Made by a program: the position numbers and the translations under genes. A stretch of 64,000 nucleotides of DNA. Origin: Bacteroidales bacterium UBA5287. GTDB lineage: Bacteria; Bacteroidota; Bacteroidia; Bacteroidales; Dysgonomonadaceae. The stretch covers positions 45,674 through 109,673 of the forward strand of contig DHSL01000062.1 of NCBI GenBank assembly GCA_002411345.1. Reading direction: 5' to 3'. Below the pieces are notes generated by a model that made no database searches, was not told the origin of the DNA, and saw only the letters and a program-made list of their open reading frames with translations. Below, piece by piece: positions 44,816 to 53,809 of this stretch. Position 1 is the first letter of the stretch. Every line of letters begins with the position of its first letter.

Positions 44816-46014
44816 TGATAATTAAAAAAATCTTTAGAGGTATCTTCAAAGTCATTAAATGGACGTTTTTTATTATTGTTGGACTATTGATTGTTTCAGC
44901 ATTATATAATCTTACATTACCTAAAAAATCGAAAACCGTTGAGTATTTATCTGCAAAAGAAAAAGCGTTTATTGCAGAGGAAATGAATTTACAACAAAAA
45001 ATAGGCAACGATGTGTGGCCTCATTGGGGTGACACTTTAATTCCTGTGATGGTTTACAATGAAAAGTATGCATTTTTAATTGGCTACCCTGATCCTCCTG
45101 CGGGTTGGTTTAAGATTCCAAATTTTGAATTATTGGGTACAGAATGGGAAGTTGTGAATTCAGATGATTTTGAGGGTGCAACATATTATCGTCAATCATT
45201 ACCAAATCCTGCTATTACTCCTGAAAACTTTACTGTTAAAGTTGGAGACCGTTGGGTGAGTACAATAGAAACCAAAGAATATGCTGAAATTGCATTTTAT
45301 AATGGTTTTAGGGAGGAGTTGCCTCCCGTTTTGAATGCTATTTTTCCGTATAAAATATTCTGGAACATATTAATGAGATCTGCAGATATTTATATTGGAG
45401 GTATGACTCATGAATCATTCCATTCGTTTCAGGGTACTAAAGTCCCTGATCTGCTTGTAGAAGCAGAGAGAGTGGCTCATTTGGAAAAGGATTATCCTTG
45501 GCATGAATTTGAAAATGCAGAGGGTTGGAAAAAAGAGATAGATCTATTAACGAAGGCGTATTATTCTGAAGACAAGGCTGTTTCTCTTGATTTTGTGAGT
45601 CAATTTTTGAAAAGCAGAAAAGAACGCAGGCAAAAGGCGAATTTATCAGTTGAAATTATTCAGTACGAACAAAAAAGGGAATGGCTGGAAGGATTGGCTA
45701 AATATGCAGAACTTACTATTGGATTGAAAGCATGGCAAGACGAAAATTATAGAAATGTAAAAGCAATTGATCCTGTACGTGAATTTAAGAATTATAAAAC
45801 TTATGCAGAATTCTACAAACAGCAAATAGATGAGGTTAAGCGTGCTGCAGTGCGTCCAAGCGAGAATAGATTTTATTATTCGGGGATGCTTCAGGCTGTT
45901 ATGCTTGACCGATTGTTGCCAGAATGGAAAAAAGAGGCTTTCAGCAAGGAAGTGTATTTGGAAAACTTGTTGGAAATGTCTGTGAATTTATACTCAAATT
46001 ATAAATTGGAGTAG
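44812..46014 (+). CDS. Membrane-anchored putative zinc metallopeptidase
   Basis: A 400-residue protein with one N-terminal membrane segment (WTFFIIVGLLIVSALYNLTL) and a large exterior domain. GGMTHESFHSFQG contains HExxH (His200, Glu201, His204), and REWLEGLAKYAELTIG 89 residues later carries a Glu (Glu293) placed like the third ligand of gluzincins, where a W-L-x-E-G motif is common. I do not recognise the family, so protease activity is inferred from the motif pair. I start at ATG 44812, which overlaps the TGA of paralogue A (ATGA), rather than the further upstream 44788. Coupling suggests the two act together, perhaps with the secreted partner as substrate, inhibitor or chaperone. Confidence 0.75.
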   Translation: MMIIKKIFRGIFKVIKWTFFIIVGLLIVSALYNLTLPKKSKTVEYLSAKEKAFIAEEMNLQQKIGNDVWPHWGDTLIPVMVYNEKYAFLIGYPDPPAGWFKIPNFELLGTEWEVVNSDDFEGATYYRQSLPNPAITPENFTVKVGDRWVSTIETKEYAEIAFYNGFREELPPVLNAIFPYKIFWNILMRSADIYIGGMTHESFHSFQGTKVPDLLVEAERVAHLEKDYPWHEFENAEGWKKEIDLLTKAYYSEDKAVSLDFVSQFLKSRKERRQKANLSVEIIQYEQKREWLEGLAKYAELTIGLKAWQDENYRNVKAIDPVREFKNYKTYAEFYKQQIDEVKRAAVRPSENRFYYSGMLQAVMLDRLLPEWKKEAFSKEVYLENLLEMSVNLYSNYKLE

Positions 46015-46044
46015 CACTTTAAATCACTCATTAATAATAAAAAG

Positions 46045-46935
46045 ATGAAAAAATTGTTTTTGTTATTAATAATGTTTCCGACTATATTGTTTAGTCAGGA
46101 AAACATGAAAAAATCTGCCGAAGATTTTGTTACCGGATACTTCAAATTATTTGAAGATAAGAAGTGGGATAAAATTCCAGCTATGTATGCGTATGATTCT
46201 CAGGTTATTTGGCTCAATGGTAAGGTTTTACCATTGCCGGAATCGATGAAATCCACGTTGGAAAAAAACAAAACTGAAATAACCAGCGATAATATTGATG
46301 TGAAGTGGATGCTAACAGACGTTACGGGACCAAACACAGCGCTGGTAACAGCAAGTTACATTGAAACAACAGATCGATCGGGGAATATCAGGGTCACTGA
46401 AAACATTGGAGTTTTTCTCTTAGAGCAAAACGATGGCAAGTGGCAAATTAAGAAATGGTTTCCTCATCAGAACTTTCCTCTCATCTATAAAGATAAAATT
46501 GACAAGAGGTATCAAATTGATAATATTGCAGTGATTTATTTAGCCAGTAGTGCAATAAATCATGGATGGTCGTTGATTTGTAATGACATTGACTATTTTA
46601 AGAGAACAGGACTATCACCGTCGGAATATGGCAGTTTGATGGGTGAAAGATTTGCAAAATCATGGGATCAATCGGTAGGATTTAATGCTTTTGCTACAGA
46701 TTTTATCAAAGGGCTGCAGATTATGTCTACTTATGTTGAAGTGCTGGAAAGGGATGAATCATCATTTAAAGTGAAGTTTCTATCTCCGGAAATTGATAAA
46801 AATTGGGAAGTTACAAGCAAAGAATTATTTAGTTGCAGTAGAACCATTTGGTACAAAATTGCTAATCACATGGGAGCGAGCTGTTCTGTTGACGATGATG
46901 GAGAATATTGGGTTATAACGATGAAAAAGAAATGA
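46045..46935 (+). CDS. Secreted two-domain protein, paralogue B
   Basis: A 296-residue relative of the protein at 43922. The signal is nearly the same (KKLFLLLIMFPTILFSQ), followed by SAEDFVTGYFKLFEDKKWDK, IPAMYAYDSQVIWLNGK and DVTGPNTALVTASYIETTD in the NTF2-like half. The second half has YFKRTGLSPSEYGSLMGERF, SWDQSVGFNAF, VEVLERDESSFKVKF and ends CSVDDDGEYWVITMKKK. Differences from paralogue A are spread along the whole length, so this is an older duplication. Its TGA overlaps the start of the next gene (ATGA), just as in paralogue A. Function unknown. Confidence 0.85.
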   Translation: MKKLFLLLIMFPTILFSQENMKKSAEDFVTGYFKLFEDKKWDKIPAMYAYDSQVIWLNGKVLPLPESMKSTLEKNKTEITSDNIDVKWMLTDVTGPNTALVTASYIETTDRSGNIRVTENIGVFLLEQNDGKWQIKKWFPHQNFPLIYKDKIDKRYQIDNIAVIYLASSAINHGWSLICNDIDYFKRTGLSPSEYGSLMGERFAKSWDQSVGFNAFATDFIKGLQIMSTYVEVLERDESSFKVKFLSPEIDKNWEVTSKELFSCSRTIWYKIANHMGASCSVDDDGEYWVITMKKK

Positions 46936-47297
46936 AACCATTATTAATCAAAATATTTCGTTGGGTATTACGGGTGCTAAGCGGTCTTATCATTGTATTT
47001 TTTTTATTTATGTTTATCGGCGAAGCTTTTTTTAGTGAAAATCCCGGAAAACCAATATCTACTAACGATATTTTACAATTGTCTACGATGGGATTAGGTC
47101 TTATAGGGCTTGGACTTGCATGGAAATGGGAATTAATTGGAGGCATTATTGCACTGGCTGCTTTTGTTGCATTAGTTTTTATAAATACTTCTGTGATACA
47201 TCCCTCCTTACTTTATATTGTTCCAATAACAGCCATATTATTTATTTTGCTTTGGACAATTAGCAGAAAAAAACCTTACTATTCAGACTTGCTCTGA
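46932..47297 (+). CDS. Small four-helix membrane protein
   Basis: A 121-residue protein with a basic start (MKPLLIKIFRWVLRVL) and four hydrophobic segments: LSGLIIVFFLFMFIG, LSTMGLGLIGLGLAW, LIGGIIALAAFVALVFI and LYIVPITAILFILLWTI. It ends in a basic ISRKKPYY tail. It resembles small uncharacterised Bacteroidota membrane proteins (DUF7670-like), but I am not sure of the family. It starts inside the stop of paralogue B (ATGA). Its N-terminal membrane part (FRWVLRVLSGLIIVFF) recalls that of the zincin-like protein (FRGIFKVIKWTFFIIV), both being coupled partners. Confidence 0.75.
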   Translation: MKPLLIKIFRWVLRVLSGLIIVFFLFMFIGEAFFSENPGKPISTNDILQLSTMGLGLIGLGLAWKWELIGGIIALAAFVALVFINTSVIHPSLLYIVPITAILFILLWTISRKKPYYSDLL

Positions 47298-47309
47298 CAG
47301 CAGTTTTTT

Positions 47310-47428
47310 GTATTTTATTGAAAAACAATTATTTTGTTAATTGTTTTATTGTTTTGGATGAATTTCTAATTGTAAGAATATGTATGAAACCGCCGGTTCT
47401 TTTTACGGCAACGTTCATCAATAAATAG
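47310..47428 (+). repeat. Duplicated upstream region, copy 2
   Basis: Mirrors 43775-43892: GTATTTTATTGAAAAACAA, ATTTTGTTAATTGTTTTATT, CTTTTTACGGC and AATAAATAG are shared in the same order. After about 220 unmatched bases the similarity returns at CGCACGTTCATGATGAAAAA, the start of paralogue C. Confidence 0.8.
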
Positions 47429-47471
47429 AACGTCCGTATATTTAATCACACACAGACTTTGATTATGTCAA

Positions 47472-47504
47472 TGAAAACCACTCTATTTTCTTCAGTGGTT
47501 TTCA
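47472..47504. terminator. Perfect 11-bp hairpin upstream of paralogue C
   Basis: TGAAAACCACT, an 11-base loop, AGTGGTTTTCA. Weak T-content after it, so it may be a terminator for the 46932 gene or a leftover of inserted DNA. Confidence 0.5.
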
Positions 47505-47671
47505 ATTATATCTATTTCAGATTTGTAAAACTGCTCTAACAAGGGCTATAGTTATTTTTTTTTCTTTTCGAACACCCTCTCACAAAAAACGAGTGTATTG
47601 AGATGAAAGTTGCAGTAATTAACTTTAGTTTGAAGGCATACTATAAATGTCTTCTATAAAATCGCACGTTC

Positions 47672-48566
47672 ATGATGAAAAAATTGTTTTTATTATTAAT
47701 TATGTTTCCGACTATACTGTTTAGTCAGGAAAATCTGAAGAAATCAGCCGAAGATTTCATGACCGGATACATCAAATTATTTGAAGAAAAAAAGTGTGAT
47801 ATTATTCCAAGTATGTATGCAGAAGATGCACAACTAATATGGCCCGATGGTAAGGTTATGCCTTTGATTGAAGCGATGAAACCATTTTTGGATAAATACG
47901 AGAAAGAGTCTGCCAGCGTGAAAATTGATGTAAAGTGGATTCAAATTGACGTTACTGGACCAAACTCAGTAATGGTTACAACAAATTTGATAAATACTAC
48001 AAACCGTACGGGGGAATATCGAAGTTTTGGAATATATCGAAGTTTATCTTTTAGAACGAAAAGATGATATTTGGAAAATTAAAAAGGATATTGCCAATTG
48101 GAATTTTCCTCTTATCAATAATGAAAATATTGATAAGAAGTATCAAATCAATAATATGTCAGCTTCAGCCAAACTTGATGGAGCAATTAATCAGAGATGG
48201 TATGCCATTTTCTATGACATTGATTATTTCAAAAAAAACGGAACACCTCCTGCAGAATATGGTAAAATGATGGGTGTAATGTATGCAAAAGGAAAGGATA
48301 AATCCAAGGGATTTGAAGGATTATTTTATGGCTTTATCTGGGATCTTCAAATCTTGTCGAAATATGTTGAGGTGATGGAAAGAAATGAAACATCTTTTAA
48401 AGCAAGGTTCATTCCCCCGATTATTGGTGAAAAATGGGATTTTACAAGAGAAGAGCTTTTTAATTATAGTAAAAACGTATGGTCAGAAATTGCTGATTAC
48501 ATGGGAGCCACCTGTACTCAGACAGATGATGGAAAATACTGGATTGCTACGATGAATAAGAAATAA
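47672..48566 (+). pseudogene. Secreted two-domain protein, paralogue C, frameshifted at a G5 run
   Basis: Third member of the family. The first frame covers the signal peptide and most of the NTF2-like half, down to NTTNRTGEYRS. There the similarity to the paralogues leaves the frame and resumes one base over as RGNIEVLEYIEVYLLERKD, running to the normal end (CTQTDDGKYWIATMNKK). The cause is visible: ACGGGGGAAT at 48009-48016 has five G's; with four, the reading NRTGNIEVLEYIEVYLLER matches paralogue B (DRSGNIRVTENIGVFLLEQ). Repaired, the protein would have 297 residues, the same as paralogue A. Either the gene is broken, or the G-run varies in length and switches it, or it is a read error. 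A terminator hairpin follows. Confidence 0.87.
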
Positions 48567-48573
48567 TTATTCT

Positions 48574-48609
48574 AATCCTCCAATCCTCTGCGTATGATTG
48601 GGAGGATTT
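48574..48609 (+). terminator. Hairpin ending the paralogue cluster
   Basis: AATCCTCCAATC (48574-48585) and GATTGGGAGGATT (48596-48608) pair over 12 bases with one bulged G. It begins 8 bases after the paralogue C stop. Confidence 0.65.
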
Positions 48610-48660
48610 GGGGGATTTAGATTGAATTAATAAATAAGAACACATATATGATTATTGTAT

Positions 48661-48668
48661 TACATTTG
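48661..48668 (+). promoter_or_regulatory. Promoter -7 box of kup
   Basis: TACATTTG, an exact TAnnTTTG box, 44 bases before the kup start. Confidence 0.6.
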
Positions 48669-48712
48669 TAAGTTTTTTTGTTATCTCATTATTTTCGAAA
48701 AAAGGTTATTAA

Positions 48713-50662
48713 ATGAGTAATTCCGTTCAAAGTTCCAGTATTCAAAAAATCACCATTTCCGGGCTTATCGTTACACTTGGAATTGTTTATGGTGACATAG
48801 GTACAAGTCCCTTGTATGTACTGAAAGCTATTCTTGCCGGAGGTAAAGAGATTAACGATTTATTGGTGCTTGGGGGAATTTCCTGTATATTTTGGACGCT
48901 TACTCTTCAGACTACCGTTAAGTATGTGATAATAACTTTACGTGCTGACAACCACGGTGAAGGCGGTATTTTTGCCCTTTTTGCCCTTTTAAAGAAGAAA
49001 TATCCTATCATTATTATCTTGACCATGATTGGTGGCAGTACTTTATTGGCCGATGGTGTGATAACTCCTGCTATTACTGTAACATCTGCAATAGAAGGAC
49101 TGAAAATCAATAATCCTAACGTACCGGTGATTCCGGTAGTTTTAATAATTATAGCTGTACTTTTTTCCATTCAGCGATTTGGAACGAATGTTATAGGAAA
49201 ATTTTTTGGACCTATAATGCTTATATGGTTTGTGATGTTAGGCGTACTGGGTATTTCACAGATTGTGACTATGCCCCATGTGCTGTTGGCCATCAATCCG
49301 ATGTATGCTATAAAACTCCTGATAGAATATCCGAGTGGAATTTTGTTGTTAGGCGCTGTATTTTTGGCCACTACAGGAGCCGAAGCTTTGTATTCAGATA
49401 TGGGTCATTGCGGTATAAAGAACATTCGTTTAACCTGGATATTTGTCAAGACCATGCTTGTTCTAACATATTTTGGTCAAGGAGCTTGGGCTTTGAGTAA
49501 TCCAGATATTGCGGGAAATGTTAATCCATTCTACGCTATCATGCCCGACTGGTTTTTGGTTCCTGGTATTATGATAGCCACTGCAGCAGCAATAATAGCA
49601 AGTCAAGCGCTGATTAGCGGTTCATTTACATTGGTAAGTGAAGCTATTTCTCTGAACATTTGGCCACAATTTAAAGTATCGTATCCTTCAACAATAAAAG
49701 GTCAGGTGTATATTCCTTTAGTGAACTTTTTTCTTTGGATTGCTTGTTCTTTTGTTGTAATATTTTTTGAAAGTTCGTCGCATATGGAAGCAGCCTATGG
49801 CCTTTCTATAACCATTACGATGATTATGACAACCTTGTTGCTATCTCAGTGGCTTCCATCGTCGGGTTATAAAAACATTTTCAGAATTTTGTTTGTCTGT
49901 ACATACCTTGGGATTGAAGGAATTTTCCTTATGGCGAATTTAAATAAATTCTTGCACGGAGGTTGGTTTACCATCCTATTGGGTTTATTTTTCTTCACTA
50001 TAATGTATGGTTGGTATTATGGCAGGAAAATCAAAAATCGATACATATCATTTACTAATCTTGAAAATTATGTAAATCAGTTCAATGATTTGAAGAATGA
50101 CATTAGCATTCCCTATCTAAGTGTTAATTTGGTATATATAAGTAAGGCTACAGAACCCATGCAAGTTGAATCCAAGATTATGTATTCCATCTTTCATAAA
50201 CATCCTAAAAGGGCAAATACATATTTTCTACTTCACATTATTAACGATGGCAGACCGAATACGTTTGAATATCAAGTTCATCAAATTATTCCGGGTACAT
50301 TGATAAAAATTGATTTCAAATTGGGTTACAAAATTGAACGCAAGATTAATCTTTATTTTCGTCAAGTGATTGAAGATTTGGTAGCTCAGGGAGATTTTAG
50401 TCTCCAAAGTCCATTTGAGTCTATGCGCAAATATAACATCAGTTCAAATTTCCTGTTTGTAAACCTTGACCGTGTATTAACAGTGGATTATAAACTTCCA
50501 AAAGGTGAAGGTTTTATTATGATTTTGCACAACATTATTCGGAATATTAGTAATACCGATGTGCAGGCATTAGGTTTAGACACAAGCTCGGTTTTTGAGG
50601 AAAAAATACCGATACTGATTCCACATCATACCACCAAACGTATCCGGATATATAATGATTAA
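48713..50662 (+). CDS. kup: KUP family potassium uptake protein
   Basis: Inner-membrane potassium importer, coupled to protons in the characterised members. The N-terminal signature TLGIVYGDIGTSPLYVLKAI is diagnostic of Kup/HAK. Another conserved stretch is LRADNHGEGGIFALFALLK. Twelve hydrophobic segments run to about residue 435, followed by a soluble C-terminal region of about 215 residues ending near IPHHTTKRIRIYND. Its 649 residues match the family (E. coli Kup is 622). It has its own promoter and no partner genes, as is usual. Confidence 0.96.
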   Translation: MSNSVQSSSIQKITISGLIVTLGIVYGDIGTSPLYVLKAILAGGKEINDLLVLGGISCIFWTLTLQTTVKYVIITLRADNHGEGGIFALFALLKKKYPIIIILTMIGGSTLLADGVITPAITVTSAIEGLKINNPNVPVIPVVLIIIAVLFSIQRFGTNVIGKFFGPIMLIWFVMLGVLGISQIVTMPHVLLAINPMYAIKLLIEYPSGILLLGAVFLATTGAEALYSDMGHCGIKNIRLTWIFVKTMLVLTYFGQGAWALSNPDIAGNVNPFYAIMPDWFLVPGIMIATAAAIIASQALISGSFTLVSEAISLNIWPQFKVSYPSTIKGQVYIPLVNFFLWIACSFVVIFFESSSHMEAAYGLSITITMIMTTLLLSQWLPSSGYKNIFRILFVCTYLGIEGIFLMANLNKFLHGGWFTILLGLFFFTIMYGWYYGRKIKNRYISFTNLENYVNQFNDLKNDISIPYLSVNLVYISKATEPMQVESKIMYSIFHKHPKRANTYFLLHIINDGRPNTFEYQVHQIIPGTLIKIDFKLGYKIERKINLYFRQVIEDLVAQGDFSLQSPFESMRKYNISSNFLFVNLDRVLTVDYKLPKGEGFIMILHNIIRNISNTDVQALGLDTSSVFEEKIPILIPHHTTKRIRIYND

Positions 50663-50793
50663 ACTATTTCAATAATTGAACTTATTAAAAATTACTAAAA
50701 GAAGAAATTTTAGGAAATAAGATGTTAATTCAATAAAACGAAATATCTTTATATTATCTTAATAATAAACATATTAGAACAAACAATAACCAA

Positions 50794-51591
50794 ATGATTA
50801 ACCGTATAAAAAGATTATTATTGTTATTAATTTTTGCAACCCTTTTGATTGGTTGTGAAAAATCAGGAGATGAATCGACTGTTTCGAATGAATTGACATC
50901 TAATCAACCTACAACTGAAAAGTTTGAAGAGAATTTACAAAAATTGATTAAAGAAGCAAACCTGAGATTTAGAACAAAAGACAACAGGGAGACATATTCA
51001 TTAATTAATAATTCACTAAAAGGATTTGAAGCGTACATTTCGGAGGAGAGCACGTTCAATGCTAATAATAGGACTGGTTTTGACTTGACAATTAGAGTTC
51101 CTGTTGAAAGATTTGACAGTCTTCTGAACTTTATTCTTACCTATGTTAATATTAAGGAACTTGATCATAAGTCGACGCAAATAAAAGATGTTACAGAAGA
51201 ATTTATTGATATAGAAGCAAGGCTTAAGATAAAAAAGGAATCTGAGCAAAAATTGACTGATCTATTAAAGCAATCGAAAAATCTTTCAGAGACTTTGGAA
51301 GTTCAAAAGCAACTAACAGACCTAAGGGCAGATATAGAATCTGTTGAAGGTCGATTAAAATACTTGACAGATCAAGTAAATTATAGCACTATCAGGGTTT
51401 CGTTTTATGAAAACACAAAATATTCGGAACGATTCTTTGGTGATTTTTGGGACGCTATTAAAGAAGGATGGCAGGTGTTCTTACATTTGATAATACTTTT
51501 GACTTATTTATGGGTTGTGATTGCTGCTATATTGTTGATAAGATGGGGATATAAGTTTTACAAGAGGAAAAATAAGAATAACGCTGTCTGA
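50794..51591 (+). CDS. DUF4349 lipoprotein with a C-terminal membrane helix
   Basis: A 265-residue protein. A lipoprotein signal (LLIFATLLIGC) is followed by a domain of DUF4349 type (TGFDLTIRVPVERFDSLLNF) and a helical coiled coil (VTEEFIDIEARLKIKKESEQ to QLTDLRADIESVEGRL). Then comes VNYSTIRVSFYE and one C-terminal membrane helix (IILLTYLWVVIAAILLIRW) before a basic tail. Both ends are therefore membrane-bound. The family has no established function. A near-match to the promoter box (TATCTTTA) lies about 45 bases upstream. Confidence 0.85.
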   Translation: MINRIKRLLLLLIFATLLIGCEKSGDESTVSNELTSNQPTTEKFEENLQKLIKEANLRFRTKDNRETYSLINNSLKGFEAYISEESTFNANNRTGFDLTIRVPVERFDSLLNFILTYVNIKELDHKSTQIKDVTEEFIDIEARLKIKKESEQKLTDLLKQSKNLSETLEVQKQLTDLRADIESVEGRLKYLTDQVNYSTIRVSFYENTKYSERFFGDFWDAIKEGWQVFLHLIILLTYLWVVIAAILLIRWGYKFYKRKNKNNAV

Positions 51592-51667
51592 GGTTTGGAA
51601 AAGGGAACTTTTAATTGGAAAATGAGCAAAAGGATATTGAAAAACAAACAATTAACCATATTTGGCT

Positions 51668-53155
51668 ATGAGTAAAAAAGTTGTTATAGTTGGTGGTGGC
51701 GTGGCAGGTTTATCGGCAGGGATATACTCTGCCATGAATGGATTTGAAACAGAAATAATTGAAATGCACACAGTTGCAGGTGGGCAATGTACGGCATGGG
51801 ACAGAAAGGGATATCGATTCGATTATTGTCTGCATTGGCTTGTAGGAACATCTCAAGGAGCTTTTAATGAAATATGGAAAGAAACAAATGTTATAAATGA
51901 TGATACTGAAATAATTGACCACGAGATACATTCACGTATTTTGGATGATCAAGGAAATGAATTTATCATTTATTCCAATATTGACCAATGGGAAAAATAC
52001 TTGATTGAACTGGCTCCTGAAGATAAATCATCTATTAAAAAGATGTGTACTGATATGCGCAAAAGTGCTCTTATGGAGCCATTTGAAACAGCACCTGAAT
52101 TGCGAAATCCTCTTGATAATATTAAAATGCTTCCTAAAATGCTTCCACTGTTAAATGTGATACGAAAGTATGGTAGAATGACTTGTGGTGAGTATTTTGA
52201 AAAACTAAATTTTAAAAGTGACAAGATTAAAAACATCTTTTTTACCATGTATGGCGACAGTGATTTCTCGGCCTTGTTTTTTATATTTATGCTTGGTTGG
52301 TATCATCAGAAAAACGCAGGATATATTAAAGGCGGTTCTTATCCTATGGCGCACCGAATGGTTGAGAAATTTGAGAAGTTGGGTGGTAAGATGTCGTATA
52401 AAAAGAAGGTAGAGAAAATTATTGTTGAAAATAATGTTGCAAAAGGTGTTTTTTTAAGTGATGGAACAAAAATTGAAGCTGATTATGTGATAAGTGCTGC
52501 CGATGGGTATTCGACAATATTTAAGATGTTGGATGGAAAATATGTATCAAAAGAAATTGATTTTGCTTATAAAAACTGGAAATTGTTTACGCCTATTGTT
52601 CAGGTTTCATTTGGAATAAATAAATCAATTCCATGTGAAACGTCCAATGTATCTCATATTTGCAATGATAAATGGATTGGCAAAACAAAGTTAGATAAAG
52701 GCTATTCAATTATGAATTATTGGTTTGATACAACAATGGCACCTGAAGGTAAAACATCTATTGCCCTTAGATTTGAGAGTCCCTGGGAACTGTGGGAAAT
52801 GATGGATGAAGCTGCATATCAAGCCGAAAAACTTCAAATTACAAAAGATGCAACCGCATTACTTGAGAAAGAATATCCCGGTATTTTGGAGTTTATTGAA
52901 GTAACTGATGTGGCAACTCCTAAAACTGATGTTAAATACACGGGTGTTAAGGATGGTGCTTATGAAGGTTTTTTTCCATCGAAAGAAAACCTAATGAAAT
53001 CATTAAAGATGCAACTTCCCAAGCTTAGGAACTTTTATATGGCTGGTCAATGGTTGTATCCGGGAGGAGGTCTTCCTCCATCGGCTCAATCGGGCAAATG
53101 GGTTATTCAGCTGATTTGCAAAAAGGAAAAGCAGAAATTTGTTGCAGACAAATAA
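51668..53155 (+). CDS. FAD-dependent oxidoreductase (phytoene desaturase/CrtI-like)
   Basis: A 495-residue flavoprotein. The dinucleotide-binding start VVIVGGGVAGLSAGIYSAMNG (VIVGGGVAGLSAGIYSAMNG) is complete, the second conserved patch is GGQCTAWDRKGYRFDY, and the C-terminal FAD motif reads MAGQWLYPGGGLPPSAQSGK. This is the NAD(P)/FAD oxidoreductase group related to carotenoid desaturases and retinol saturases; the substrate is unknown and no carotenoid genes lie beside it. I start at ATG 51668; an in-frame TTG two codons earlier is unlikely. An AhpD-like gene follows after 42 bases and may be co-transcribed. Confidence 0.9.
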   Translation: MSKKVVIVGGGVAGLSAGIYSAMNGFETEIIEMHTVAGGQCTAWDRKGYRFDYCLHWLVGTSQGAFNEIWKETNVINDDTEIIDHEIHSRILDDQGNEFIIYSNIDQWEKYLIELAPEDKSSIKKMCTDMRKSALMEPFETAPELRNPLDNIKMLPKMLPLLNVIRKYGRMTCGEYFEKLNFKSDKIKNIFFTMYGDSDFSALFFIFMLGWYHQKNAGYIKGGSYPMAHRMVEKFEKLGGKMSYKKKVEKIIVENNVAKGVFLSDGTKIEADYVISAADGYSTIFKMLDGKYVSKEIDFAYKNWKLFTPIVQVSFGINKSIPCETSNVSHICNDKWIGKTKLDKGYSIMNYWFDTTMAPEGKTSIALRFESPWELWEMMDEAAYQAEKLQITKDATALLEKEYPGILEFIEVTDVATPKTDVKYTGVKDGAYEGFFPSKENLMKSLKMQLPKLRNFYMAGQWLYPGGGLPPSAQSGKWVIQLICKKEKQKFVADK

Positions 53156-53197
53156 TTGTTTCGATTTTGTATCATCACGGTTTAAAATCATATTAAA

Positions 53198-53776
53198 ATG
53201 GAAAAAATCATGTTTATTCAAACCGTATCGGAGTCAGAGGCTGAAGACAAGCTCCGTGAGATTTACGAAGGAGACCGTAAGAGCATGGGATACGTGCCTA
53301 ATCATGCCAAGGTTTTCAGTCTACGTCCTGAGGTATTGGAAGCATGGCGTGCCTTTCAGGGTAGCATTCGCAAAAACCTGCGATTGAGGCGTCATGAATT
53401 GGTGACATTGGCTGCTGCAATGGCGTTAAAATGCAGATATTGTATTCTTGCTCACGGCACAATCTTTACCAAGAATGGGATTAGCGTTGATCAGCTACGT
53501 TTGATTCTTACAAATTTTAAAGATGCAGGACTGGATAACACTGAAGTTGCAATGATGGAATTCGCTCAAAAGATAATACGAAAGGCGAATGAAATAACGC
53601 AGACAGATGTGGACACATTACGTGCGCTGAATCTTGAAGATGTCGAAATCCTTGACATTACACTGACAGCAACAATGCGCAGCTTTGCAAGCAAAACATT
53701 TGATGCGCTAGGAGCAGAGCCAGATGCTGTTTACGACGAGTTAGAACACGAGCTTACTGATTTGCTTCCAGAGTAG
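53198..53776 (+). CDS. Peroxidase-related protein of the carboxymuconolactone decarboxylase/AhpD family
   Basis: A 192-residue, all-helical protein. The redox motif is ALKCRYCILAHG (CxxC followed by His), as in AhpD-like alkylhydroperoxidases. The opening MGYVPNHAKVFSLRPEVLEAW is typical of the uncharacterised peroxidase-related branch. It probably reduces peroxides or acts as a disulphide partner in the cytoplasm. Its position right after a flavin oxidoreductase on the same strand could mean it handles by-products of that enzyme, but this is inference. Confidence 0.9.
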   Translation: MEKIMFIQTVSESEAEDKLREIYEGDRKSMGYVPNHAKVFSLRPEVLEAWRAFQGSIRKNLRLRRHELVTLAAAMALKCRYCILAHGTIFTKNGISVDQLRLILTNFKDAGLDNTEVAMMEFAQKIIRKANEITQTDVDTLRALNLEDVEILDITLTATMRSFASKTFDALGAEPDAVYDELEHELTDLLPE

Positions 53777-53809
53777 TTCTAAAAAAGGAAACGTATATAT
53801 TTTAACAGT

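Larger units (their letters stand above)
47298..47671. other. Intergenic stretch: duplicated upstream region and hairpin
   Basis: No gene is visible. It contains copy 2 of the upstream duplication (47310-47428), an insert of about 220 bases not found in copy 1 and, inside that insert, a perfect 11-bp hairpin (47472-47504). Confidence 0.7.
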
